Shown piece after piece: positions 1 to 10,500 of a stretch of DNA of 14,202 bases. Under the pieces are notes generated by a model, which was not told the origin of the DNA, made no database searches, and saw nothing but the letters and a program-made list of their open reading frames with translations. The stretch is taken from assembly GCA_964464635.1 (NCBI GenBank), contig CAYXGT010000073.1:1-14202 (forward strand), read 5' to 3'. The position numbers and the translations under genes were made by a program. Positions within the stretch are counted from its first letter, which is position 1, and every line of letters starts with the position of its first letter. The stretch is from CAYLMG01 sp964464635. GTDB lineage: Bacteria > Planctomycetota > Phycisphaerae > Sedimentisphaerales > Anaerobacaceae.

Positions 1-3000
1 ACTCCTCGTTCGCATCGTTGGGCTCGTTGGTTTCCTGAGGATGATACATAATCTCAGTAATTCGGATATTATCTGTGACAGGGTCGATAACAAAAGCGGC
101 TTCGCTGAGAGCACTCCAGTCATTCCCATTTTTCACGCGGGCCTTGATTTTTTTGGTCGAGCTGATAGTAAACGGTCCGGTGTATTCAATAGCGGTTGGC
201 GAGACTCCTTCGGGAGCGTCGCTTTCAATTCCCGCGATAAGCTCGACTGAGGAGAGGAAATCAGAGCTGCCAAGTGCCTGGTTCATAGCGTGTATAGCCA
301 GTATGTTTGTGCCTGCATGCAGGTCTGATATATGGTCGTTTATTTGTCTTTTAGTTAAGTTTACTGCAATCTGATCATCTCTATTAACACAGCTTGAATT
401 CCAGACGAACGGATCTGGTTTGTTAATGGAATCAACTTCAACTCCATTAATGAAAGCTACGAAACCATCGTCACTTCTGACATAAAGGGTAATAGTGTCG
501 AATTCAGCGAGGTCTTCTGCATCTACGGTAAACGGAATACGGATGTAGCAGGATGTCATAATGTTATACATTTCAGATTCAACGTCGTAACTGATATAAT
601 TTTCATATCCGCTGCTTCTCTCGTAACCGACTCCTCCTGTTTTACCGGATATATATGTACCATCCGTCCAGCTTGAATCATCATACGGTTCTGAGCCGCC
701 TCGCCAGGTTGTGCCTATATTGCTGTCGGGGACTAAAATATTTTTAGAGGCATCTTCTGAGATGAGTGTTATTTCAGTGGTGCTGCCACCAGAGCCGGGC
801 AGCTTTGGGTCTGTCCCATCAGTGGTATAATAAACTATTCCCTGGTAGTAGTCAATCGATATCGAATCTGTGGGCAGGATATATCCGCCGTGTTGGAAAG
901 CACCGTTGACTTTATATTCAGGGGATTCAACATCAGGATAATATCCGCCGTTTCGCAGTTGATTCAATACAATATCTCTGCGTGCCGGGAAGTAATTATT
1001 AATTAATCTGTTTCTTTCCGTTATCCATTCATTGTTGCGAGTATATGGTGTCGACCTTTTGGTGTCACCCCATCTTGCTGATTCTCCTACAATGGCGCGG
1101 TCGATATCCATAATTCGGTTCAAATAACGGTCAATAGTGTTTTGTACAGTCAGAATTCCATTATTGAAAAATTGTTCGTGGATACGGTCGGCAAGGAGCA
1201 TACGAAAATCTTCGTTTGCCTTAAGCCGTACGATAAGGTATGCAGGATTATTGTTACTGCTGTTATAAGCGCTGACATTAACTCTGTCCCATGTTTCATT
1301 CTCCAGGGACCACTCTACATCCCATGGCAGGAATACAAAACCTGCGCCCGGTTCTCGCTTGCGTATAGCATAGAAGTTTCGCGGGGAAGTATCCTGGCAT
1401 AGAAGAACAGGTGCGTCACGGCTGCCGACGTGGAATATCATCAGCATATAATCAATCAATGCAGGTATGTCTAAATATTCCTGAATAGCAGCATAATTCT
1501 CGGGGTCAGACAGGTCGGTTTGTGCCAGGGCGAATAAAGTATTCCAGGCCTGAAGGTCACCGTCAATAAGTTCGATATAACCGTTATCGGTTTTGACGGC
1601 GTCGTAGTCTTCGCCATCTCCGCCGAGATGTTCGGCTGCGAATTCTTCATCGGGTCTTTCGGTCAGGATATATAAACCCCAATACAAGCCGTCAATATAG
1701 AGGTGGACGTGGCGGCCGTAACCCTGGAGTTCGCCCATATCACGCATGGTATCGTGTGAATATAGTTCTCGCATATATTGGGCACTGGCAGTGCCTATGC
1801 CGGAACAATAGGTGCTGTCGCCTGTCCAGGAATAATTCCAGGTTCCACGGAGCACGAGCTGGTCGAAAGATTCCACATCACAATTTTCAAAGAGAGGAAA
1901 CTCCATCTTTGAAGGCCCGTAGATACTTCTGAATATAACCCGTAGAGATTTCTTAGCGGAAGCTCTGCCGACGGCGCCATGAATACGTATGCCGGCATTG
2001 GCCTGATAGTAATTTTCTTTGTTAATAGGGTCAATGAATTCAATTGAAGCCTGTCTTTCCCATGCGTCGCCACGAAATGAAGGATGAGTATAGATACCAT
2101 CAATGGAACCCCAAAAACCGTCGATAGATGTTACAATACTGATAGTGGGAATAGTCTTGAGGTCATCTTTGAAAGTAGTGACATATTCCTGGTCGTACAC
2201 AACATCGGGATCAACCTGATAATCGGCTGCGCCACTTGGGAAACCTGTAGGATTCGTCGGTTGATCCATTACATCGTCTAAATAAATATATGAACGACTT
2301 ACAGATTGAGGACTAAGCCATCCTGGTTTATAAGCTATGGCTCTTAAGCATGTGGTTGAGTCGATATGTATGGGGCCTGTATATAGCTGGCTGCTCTCTG
2401 TCGGCTCGGTAAAGTCCGTAGTGTAGTAGATATCAACGTCTTTAGTATCGCATCTGATATAGACATCGAAACCAGCAGGGTCGGAATAAACACCTCCATT
2501 AACACTGAATTCCAGGTCAGCGATAGCACCTAAATAACCCTGGCAGTTGCATCCCAAAGGAGTAGGCGGATCGAAGAAGCGCCACTCGAGTCCGCAGTCG
2601 GGGTAACGCCCGTTAGACAAGTCCGGGTACTGGTCGTCAAATTCGACACTATCCAGAAGGGTGCTGCCATCGGTATCGAACAGTGCAATTTCTTCTCCAC
2701 CGGCGTCAAGTTTGAAATTAGTATGGTTGCTGCCCTGTTCCTGCTGCTCATCGGCCCAGAAGAGCAGATATTCGTGAGCGGATATTGTAGTACCATCCGG
2801 GATATACCATTTTGTCGGCATCTCAAGATTGTCGGTAAGATACATACCGCTTAAATCAATGGCGGAATTACTGCAATTGTAGATTTCAATCCAATCGTCA
2901 TATTCACCGTTCGGGTCAGTAAGGTAATTTTTGTTGTCTGCCATAAACTCGTTAATTACAAGCACCGGTCCTGTAACGAGCCAGTTGTTTGCGAATACGG

Positions 3001-4171
3001 CCAGGTCGAGAAAATCAACGCTTGTACCCGGAATTGCCGGCGTATCGTACAGATTTGCCGGGCTGTTATCGTCAGTAGAGAGCCATTCATCGGCCATCAG
3101 TTCAAAATCTTCCAGGTTGACCTCGAAATCAGGGACAATATCGCCCACCGGTGACCTTTCCGTTGATAATGCGCAGGTGAAGAAATTCCAGGCAGCTCCC
3201 TGGTAGGTGTCCTGTCCATAATGTGTATCCACCTTCCAGTAGTATGTTAAATCGTAATCCAGTTCAGGTGTGCAGCTGTTTCCGTCAGGCACCTGAATAA
3301 TCTGGGGGTCATCAAAATCCGGATTGTCACTTACATACACAGTATAGCTGTCGGGGGTTTCTTCAGCCGGCGGAGACCAGCTAAGGCCTATGGGAGGTAT
3401 AACGCTGGTGGAATTGTTGGGAGGATTCGGATTACTAGCAGCATAAGAGGCATAGGGAGAGTCAGGTCCGAAGTTGAAACTATTTTGAATTTCCCAGTCT
3501 TCGAGAGCGCTATCATAAATACGGAACTCATCAATAGAGCCTGTAAGATAAGGATCATTGCTATATAACGACCGGCCGAGGAAACTATATACGCTGTCAA
3601 CCGACGATAAGGGGATAGTTATCGAGGTAGAATTGCCGTATTCGCCATCTTCATAAATACTCATTGTATTGTTTTCGCCGTCGTAAACGAATGCTACGTG
3701 TACCGGTACTGTCGCAACCGGGATGATGTAGTCTAAAATCTCCTCATGATTATAACCCGGCATTTCGTCGGAAATAACTAATCGGGAGGTACTAGCGCCG
3801 CTTTGAGGAGTATAGAAAAGATAATATCCACCGGCAGCGCCGCTAATATCACCGAAATCAAATACCCTTGCCCATGTTGCGGCGGTAGTGTAGGTGAACC
3901 AGAATTCGATGGTAATACTTGTGTAGCCGGTTATCAAGTCAGCAGGTAAATTAACATAGTCTCCGGAACCGTCAAGCTGGACGGCGTTATCGGTTATGTA
4001 TGCATCTCCCTCCAATGTTCCGTTTTGTCCGCCGATAGAATCTATGGCGGTGGTGTCGCCGTTATTGAAGCTGTAACGATGAACTAAGTCCGCACGGGCA
4101 ACAGGGGCCGGGAAGACAGAAAATACAAGCAAAAGCAGCGATGTTTTAAAAATTATAGTATTAAACTTCAT
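1..4171 (-). CDS. Secreted lamin-tail/CotH kinase family protein, C-terminus cut by window edge
   Basis: This frame stays open for 1390 codons from an ATG at 4171 to the window edge, so the 3' end is missing. GAGG lies 4 nt before the ATG. Visible order: signal peptide 1-27 (hydrophobic SLLLLVFSVF, then ARA before DLVHRYSF); LamG-like domain about 28-205; FN3-like domain about 213-325 (TYYWKVDTH); degenerate dockerin-like pair 340-395; LTD 402-542 (VINEFMADN, WIEIYN); chitobiase C-terminal-like domain 557-627 (IYYTTDFTEPTE); CotH kinase domain about 672-1073. The CotH part shows AKKSLRV, LVLRGTWN, GLYWGLYILTE and LPWDVEWS, so the lysine and acidic positions expected of this kinase fold are kept. 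Next comes a second chitobiase-like domain split by a jelly-roll-like insert, then the start of another LTD (RITEIMYHP). CotH proteins of Bacillus phosphorylate spore-coat proteins; an extracytoplasmic protein-kinase role here is inferred. It shares the RADLVHRYSF start with the neighbouring CotH protein, so the two are paralogues. Confidence 0.9.
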   Translation of the reverse strand, partial: MKFNTIIFKTSLLLLVFSVFPAPVARADLVHRYSFNNGDTTAIDSIGGQNGTLEGDAYITDNAVQLDGSGDYVNLPADLITGYTSITIEFWFTYTTAATWARVFDFGDISGAAGGYYLFYTPQSGASTSRLVISDEMPGYNHEEILDYIIPVATVPVHVAFVYDGENNTMSIYEDGEYGNSTSITIPLSSVDSVYSFLGRSLYSNDPYLTGSIDEFRIYDSALEDWEIQNSFNFGPDSPYASYAASNPNPPNNSTSVIPPIGLSWSPPAEETPDSYTVYVSDNPDFDDPQIIQVPDGNSCTPELDYDLTYYWKVDTHYGQDTYQGAAWNFFTCALSTERSPVGDIVPDFEVNLEDFELMADEWLSTDDNSPANLYDTPAIPGTSVDFLDLAVFANNWLVTGPVLVINEFMADNKNYLTDPNGEYDDWIEIYNCSNSAIDLSGMYLTDNLEMPTKWYIPDGTTISAHEYLLFWADEQQEQGSNHTNFKLDAGGEEIALFDTDGSTLLDSVEFDDQYPDLSNGRYPDCGLEWRFFDPPTPLGCNCQGYLGAIADLEFSVNGGVYSDPAGFDVYIRCDTKDVDIYYTTDFTEPTESSQLYTGPIHIDSTTCLRAIAYKPGWLSPQSVSRSYIYLDDVMDQPTNPTGFPSGAADYQVDPDVVYDQEYVTTFKDDLKTIPTISIVTSIDGFWGSIDGIYTHPSFRGDAWERQASIEFIDPINKENYYQANAGIRIHGAVGRASAKKSLRVIFRSIYGPSKMEFPLFENCDVESFDQLVLRGTWNYSWTGDSTYCSGIGTASAQYMRELYSHDTMRDMGELQGYGRHVHLYIDGLYWGLYILTERPDEEFAAEHLGGDGEDYDAVKTDNGYIELIDGDLQAWNTLFALAQTDLSDPENYAAIQEYLDIPALIDYMLMIFHVGSRDAPVLLCQDTSPRNFYAIRKREPGAGFVFLPWDVEWSLENETWDRVNVSAYNSSNNNPAYLIVRLKANEDFRMLLADRIHEQFFNNGILTVQNTIDRYLNRIMDIDRAIVGESARWGDTKRSTPYTRNNEWITERNRLINNYFPARRDIVLNQLRNGGYYPDVESPEYKVNGAFQHGGYILPTDSISIDYYQGIVYYTTDGTDPKLPGSGGSTTEITLISEDASKNILVPDSNIGTTWRGGSEPYDDSSWTDGTYISGKTGGVGYERSSGYENYISYDVESEMYNIMTSCYIRIPFTVDAEDLAEFDTITLYVRSDDGFVAFINGVEVDSINKPDPFVWNSSCVNRDDQIAVNLTKRQINDHISDLHAGTNILAIHAMNQALGSSDFLSSVELIAGIESDAPEGVSPTAIEYTGPFTISSTKKIKARVKNGNDWSALSEAAFVIDPVTDNIRITEIMYHPQETNEPNDANEE

Positions 4172-4212
4172 ACAGCCTCGTATTTCTTATCCGGCGAGTA
4201 AACGGTAGATAA

Positions 4213-4239
4213 AGCCGTAATCCTTCTTTATTAACGGCT
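4213..4239 (-). repeat. Inverted repeat in the 5' leader of the second CotH gene
   Basis: AGCCGT and ACGGCT form a perfect 6-bp inverted repeat with a 15-nt A/T-rich loop. The element ends about 42 nt before the ATG at 4171. It could fold in the leader RNA or be a protein site. There is no long U run after it, so it is not a good intrinsic terminator. The arms are short and chance cannot be excluded. Confidence 0.35.
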
Positions 4240-4352
4240 CAAAAACATATAAGTCTTTGTCGGCTATTCACTTATGAAAATTTAAGCCTTTTTTTTTATT
4301 TCCTGATAGAAATATGTAGGGATGTGTGTTTTTGTTTTAGTATTCTAATATA

Positions 4353-4381
4353 TTTTTAACATAAGATGTCACTTGCGTCAA
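4353..4381 (-). promoter_or_regulatory. Candidate sigma70-type promoter for the second CotH gene
   Basis: On the minus strand TTGACG (4381-4376) is followed after 17 nt by TAAAAA (4358-4353), which matches 4 of 6 bases of the -10 consensus. The -35 element sits inside a small inverted repeat, ACTTG-ACG-CAAGT, which could be an operator. It would give a leader of about 175 nt. In sequence this AT-rich a -10 match of this quality arises easily by chance. Confidence 0.25.
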
Positions 4382-4510
4382 GTCTTTATTTGAGCTTAAG
4401 TCGTTTTTATGCTGTTTTTCTGTGTATAGACAATTACCGGCTGACGTGGATGTCGTGCATACCTTCTCTTGTTCAGGAAGGTGAAGTTTGGCCAGCAGGT
4501 TTCTAAATTT

Positions 4511-7500
4511 TCAGCTGCCCGGCGACGGCGTATCGCCGTTCCAGTTGTCAGGGTCATCACCCGATGCGCTGCTCGACGAAGAAATACGTTCAAGAGCATC
4601 ACCTGTGCCGTCAGGTGTCGCCGGCCAGGGATAATAATCGCCGTAGGTGACCTGGTCTATGATAATCCATGAATTATTAACCTCGGGCGGGTCCGGCGCC
4701 TGCGGCATTTCAAGTGCGAGTCTTTCTCCGCCGTTGGATAAATTGCCCGACCACGGCCCGAATACGTTCACGTTGGCGGTTAAATCACATCCGTAGTCGC
4801 TCTCGAATGCCGTCAATCGTACTGTCTCGACTACAGGGTCAAATGGCACTACAACAATCCTCGCTCCTGAAGCAATCGATAAGCTCGATGGGAACGTGAA
4901 AGAAACCGCGTTGTCAAGTCGCCACGAGCCGTCAGCATTGTAAAGGTGCACGCTCGAACCAGTTGGGTTGTAAAGCTCTATGTATTCGTCATTGTCGCTG
5001 CCTGCCAGCGGATGATACATAATCTCGCTGATGACGATATGTTCAACAGGAGTTGCATTGGAAAGGTCGCGGGAGCCGGCCATTCTGAACCAATAATCTC
5101 CACCGTTGGGGTACCTGCCGAGCGAAATGCCGTTTTCCTGCCCCTTAAATCTGATGCAATCAACCACACGGTCAACTCCAATGGTGCCCGGCAGATACGA
5201 AAGGAATATCTGTTCACCGGTCTTATCCAGACCAAAACCGCTTGTAATCGGATTGTGGAAATCCTCAACTTCGTCATAGCTGAAAAAAACACCCGCACCA
5301 AGAGCAGCATTGTAAAGCTGATATTTCTTTAGGTCATCAATATCATCACTAAGATACCAATCGCCGTCCAGATTAACGGTTGAGCCGGATGCATTATAAA
5401 GCTCAATCCAGTCATTGGAATTGTAGTCTGGATGTTCAGGATTGGAGTAATCAGTGTGAGCCATAAACTCATTTAAGACGGCCGTCTTTGCCGGTACAGC
5501 CGGATCTTCTGAACCGGGTGAGCCGTGAATATACGAGCTTTGTCGCCAGTTACCGGAAAAATCGAGTATCCCTTCCTGCTGGTCTTCCATAGCCCACCAG
5601 TCTATCGGCACGAGCGAGTGACCTGCGCCGTCGGCGGGCTGAGGCCAGCCGTAGCCGTCATTATAAGTAAAACTTACCACCACTCCATTCCACGTATCGG
5701 ATATTTCAACTTCTTCGCCGGCGTTGTCGAACTTTCCGTCGTATGTTCCGGCGATTCGGCTCGAAAGAGACGTGCCGTAACGGGATTCAAAAGCGTCCTG
5801 ATTTTTGACCACGAGAACAAATTCACCCGGTTCGAGGCTTGTCACATTACTACCTGCAAAGTCAAAGTCAACTCCATCGGTGATTGAAACTGTGCTCAGG
5901 TCAAGTGTTTCTGTTGTGCCTATGTTTTTAAGTTCGATGAACTCGAATTCATTTTTATCTACGTTCAGTTCTCCCTGGGTAATGTTTGCAGGAGCAGGAT
6001 GATACATAAGCTCGCTGACGCGAAGGTAATTGAGAATATCGGCGCCGATAGGCTCACCGGCAAGAAACTCAATCGGCTCCGACCAGTGACTCCATCTGCC
6101 TGTATCATCTTTCATCCTGCTGCGGACACGATATATTCTGCCCGGCCGGACAGCGGAGCCTGGTATCTGTATGTCAAGGTCGGCGGGGTTTGTTATTTCC
6201 TCGCTTTCCCACGCCGCTTCGAGTTCGTACTTGCGACGCTTCAGAGGAATCGGCTCTGAGGGCTCTTCAGCGTAGTTAGCCGTTAAAGTCAAATCGATAG
6301 ACAGGTCGGAGCTGGTTTTAGCCTGGTTCAAAACGTGTACCGCAATAATATTTTCGCCTTCAACGAAGTAGCTATAAGGGGTGGGCAGGCTAACATTTTC
6401 CCAGCTTGCATCATGATTCGCGCCGGTGGAATCCCAGGCCTTAAATCCACTTGTGCAATGTGGCCTTGCAACTTCAGTCTCGTTTATCCAGATAATGCAT
6501 CCGTCGTCAACGTAAACATCCAAATCGAATGAATCGATGTCACTCAGATTCGAGATTTCAAACGTTTTTCTAAGATATATAGTTGTGTAATTATCCCGCA
6601 TAGGAGGGTCTTGTTCAGACAGGTCGGTATTGTCATCTCCGTCATCATAACCAATACTTGTCTGACCAGTCTGCCAGGAGTTGTCATTGAATCCCAGAGC
6701 TCTCCAGGCCTCAACGGGGTCAGACGGTTCGGCGTCGATGGCCCTGTAGTATTTCCAGTTTTCTTCACTGTCTATCAGGATAATGCTTTCCGGTTCGTTG
6801 ACTTCGGGGTAAGGCTCGATTTCAGCTATTCGCCATTTTGTAGCGGCGAATGTACCTGAACCCTGGGGGTCGGAAAATGCGCTGGTTTCGAAGCGCAGGT
6901 CATTAATAGGATAATTAACTTCACCTATATAGGCTATAGTCGGGGTATTCGGAATCCTGGACAAATCGTCTTCGGCGCAGTGGTCATAATCCTTAAAATA
7001 ATTATTAGAAGGGTACTCTATGTTAATATTCAGGTTATTAGCTCTATCCTTCAAATAGTCTGAAGTGCCTTGCCATGGATACCCACTATAATTACCTTCA
7101 TTCCATGCAAAGTTATGCAATAGATCAACAGCATCTTCCCATGTGCCGTTGTCTATTGGTGAACCCGGTATGGTATAATCCTGTCTCCAACGGTCTCTGT
7201 CTGCGGGCACAAAATCTTCTATTATTGCTGCCATTTCATCTATCAACGGATTGATGATTTCCGGCTGCCACATAATGTCGTTGAATTCCCTGACGTAGTT
7301 TCTGAATTCCTGTTTCAGAGGTGATTTTTCAGGGTCAATAGCATATTGTTGAAAGTAGTGGTTAATATAGCTCTGGTCAAAAATTGCCCCTTTGCCGTGA
7401 TCGATACCATAGTTAAAGAAAGGTCCCCAGCTATCGTCAAAGTCAAAGGGCATAAACTGTACTTTTCCGAGATAATTGTTCTCAGCGGTATAATCGGGAT

Positions 7501-10500
7501 AGAAATACCAAGCCAGGTTCTTCAAGTTGTGTATAACCACATCTCCACCACTGAACACGTCGAGAGACCTTATTACTTCGATAACAGTATGGTAACGATA
7601 CCATTCGTCGCAATCCAGATGATTGCGAATGAAATCAGCAGATGCGATGTAAGTCAAATCCCAACGGATATTTTCATAGTCGGCACAGTCATCGACTGCG
7701 AATTCACCCTGATATCGCAGCTGGCGTTGGCCATCGAAAATTCTATCGGACAGTTTATAGACATTGCCTTTTGGCAGGCCTAATCTTTCGAGGAAGGCTC
7801 CGTCGTAATTTTCGAAAGCCTGATATAAACCATAGAAGTCACCATTATACTGGCCGTCAGCACCGGTTGGTGCTTCTTCTGCGCCATCGACTACACGGAA
7901 ATGGAACCACCAGATATCATAAGCGGGAACGTCCGCGGCCTCAAACAGCCTTATATTCATAGCTTCATTAATTCCGTATGGATAATGTTGGTATCCGTTA
8001 ATTTTGTTTCCGAACATTTTATGTGTATTTAGGTGCTGCCATTTGTAAGGAAATTTCTTTCCGTACATATCACGGGCCTGGAAGTAGTTGCCTCTGTTGA
8101 AGCGGAATTTCATCGAACGTTTACCTGCAAGACCGTAATTATAGCGGCCGTTTCCTCCTCGCAGGCGATATGCCATATGGTCATAGACTTTGCCATCATA
8201 GACTAACGCGCCTTCCCAGTTATATGCCCTGCCGGCATCCTGAATGACAGGGTCGAATGACCCCTGGTCGAGTTGGTCGGCCCAGTCATAACCATTGCAC
8301 TGATAAAAGTCTTCATCTCGTGTAATCAAGGTGTAAACAGGGATAGAAGTCAGAATTTCTGCGTTATGGACATATCCCGGCGTTATAACCGAGTCTTCGG
8401 CGGCTACATAGTCGGGTATGCCGTCATAAACGTAATATGCAAGGTTAAACGAATCATCGTCTTTATAAGGCACCTGAATAAGATTGTCGTTATCATCTTC
8501 TGCGACAATTCGGTAACGCACAAGAGTTCGGTTATCCTGTCCGGGGATGAGGGCAGTATAAATACTATCTCCGGCCACAGCATCGCCGCCTGTTCCTGTA
8601 TCTACCATTGTTATCTCGGACCAGTTGGTCGGATTTTCAAATTCCGAATTTATTGGTCGGTACTGATAAGGGTCTGCAAGCAGAGAGGCATGAGGTATAG
8701 GCAGATAAGCTGGAATGTACGCGCCTGGAGCGACTACCTGGTATTTCAGTTTTACCTGTTTGACTCCGTCGGGATCGGTAACTTTGGCGGTAATTGTACA
8801 GGACTGACTCGAAAGAGGCTGCTCCGGGTCGTTGTTGACCTGGCGAATCTGCGGCGGGACATCTATTGCATACACGCTGTTTTGATAACCGGGTGCGGGT
8901 GCTCCGAATGCTAATTCAGGACGTTGGGCATCTTTATCATAGCCCGAGCTTCTCCAGCTACCTGCCAGGTCGTTATCGAGTGAAGGATTTATAAGCTCCA
9001 TAGATGCTCCTTCGCCATTAGCGGCGATAGGCCAGGGAAAATCGCTGTCATAATCAACTTCGTCAATTTTATCTCCTGTTGAATTACGCAGGACAATACG
9101 TTCGCCATCGTTACTGAGCTGGCCTTCGAAGGGACCATATGAAGAGACACTGAATTTTGCCTGTAAAGCACACGGGTCTTCGGCAATTACTACAAACTCT
9201 CCCGGATTTATAATAACAGTTTCATTAAATGTATAACGTACTGCTCCTTCAAGGTACCAGCCGTTCAGATCGATTTCCTGGACGGTGGCGTTGTATAATT
9301 CAACAAATTCCACTGCTTCTTTATTATTGTCGGGGTGATAATGTATCTCATTAATCACAACCAGTGCATCGTTAGATTTCAGCCAGTTGCTTATCAGAAT
9401 CTCGAGGTCTTCTGAATCTACTGAGTGGTCCTGGTTTAGATCCGGGCAGTTAAAGGCACTGCAATCGGCGGATTGCGTCCAATATTGTGAAAACAAGGCC
9501 AGGTCGTTAAAATCAACCATGCAGTCTCCATCAAGGTCTCCAAGCAGGCAGGGGCCTGCCGCCTGCATCGTCGAGAAGAACCATACATATCCCTCTTCAT
9601 CCGGCGCAGAGCTGAACAGCTCATCAATGCGCCAAAAATAATCCGTTTCATAATCCAGTGATTCGATTACGTACGAGGTGTAAGGGTAATCTGCTTCGAG
9701 TATCTGCATTTCTTCCTGGGGGGTTCCGAAGAGAATTCGATGCCCAACGGCACCGACTCCAGCCTCCCATTGCAGAGTTACTTCGACTACGGATATTCCA
9801 CCAATACCATCCGGAGGAATGGGATTATCAGCTTTGAGTTTGGGTGTATGGAAACTCCAGATGGGACCACTGAATACATAAGATGCTGTAACCTCTTCGA
9901 TACGCCAATAGTATGTTGTGTCCATTTCGAGGTCGCTTTCCGGAGTAAAGCTTTCATCGCCCGGGGATTTAGTCGTTTGGTAAATGCCTGTTGAGTTGGG
10001 GTCTGCGGTCAGAACGGTATTAAAATTTGTACCGAGATAGATACGATGCCCTGTAATATCAGGCGAAGAATCGGAATCCCATGTGAGGGTTGGAGTCAGC
10101 AAAGTTGAGGCGGCCTCATCCGGCGGATTCGGATTAGAGGGAACCGAATAGAATTCTAATGGTGTATCCGGACCGGAAAGGTAACTGGCTTCGGCCATTG
10201 AATCACTAAAATGAATATTATAAATTCGAAACTCATCCATGGTACCATTAAAGTACGGGTCGCCAGGCCAACAAGAATCTCCAATAAACGCATTAAGCCT
10301 TTGGACATTTGCCAGGGTAAAAGCCCCTACAGATGCCGAACCAATCAATTGTCCGTCCTGATAGAGTCTGAGCTCAGGGACGGTTCCGTCATACACACAG
10401 GCAATATGTGTCGGGGTGCCGAGAGGGAGTGTAGGGCCATCCACTATTATTTCATTACCACCAGTACCCAAAACAAATCTTGAGGTTCCCGCCGGTATAG

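Larger units (their letters stand above)
4172..4510. other. AT-rich intergenic gap between the two CotH genes
   Basis: No convincing reading frame lies in this 339-nt gap. It holds a weak candidate promoter, one inverted repeat in the leader of the downstream CotH gene, and an A9 tract on the minus strand near 4290. No GC-rich stem followed by a U run was found after the stop codon at 4511, so the upstream transcript may read through into the second CotH gene. A minus-strand frame covering 4396-4602 mainly overlaps the C-terminus of the large CotH gene out of frame and was not accepted. Confidence 0.6.

Noticed and set aside
1142..1402. 86-codon plus-strand frame and other plus-strand frames within 1-4171
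   Set aside because: The minus strand here is one continuous 1390-codon frame with LTD, chitobiase-like and CotH motifs; these plus-strand frames are its shadows.
4262..4297. Possible plus-strand terminator: GGCT...AGCC followed by a T9 run
   Set aside because: The stem would have only four pairs and no plus-strand gene lies upstream to terminate.
4396..4602. 68-codon minus-strand frame at the end of the large CotH gene
   Set aside because: Half of it overlaps the last LTD out of frame. The tail is basic and featureless, and the CotH frame ends naturally in a typical polar tail, so no frameshift needs to be assumed.
7346..7962. Two overlapping plus-strand frames of 145 and 106 codons
   Set aside because: They are antisense to the CotH kinase domain, overlap each other, and have no domain signature.
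8273..8914. 213-codon plus-strand open frame inside the large CotH gene
   Set aside because: It is antisense to the clearly coding CotH frame with kinase motifs, has no recognisable motif and an odd Cys/Ile/Val-rich composition typical of antisense frames.
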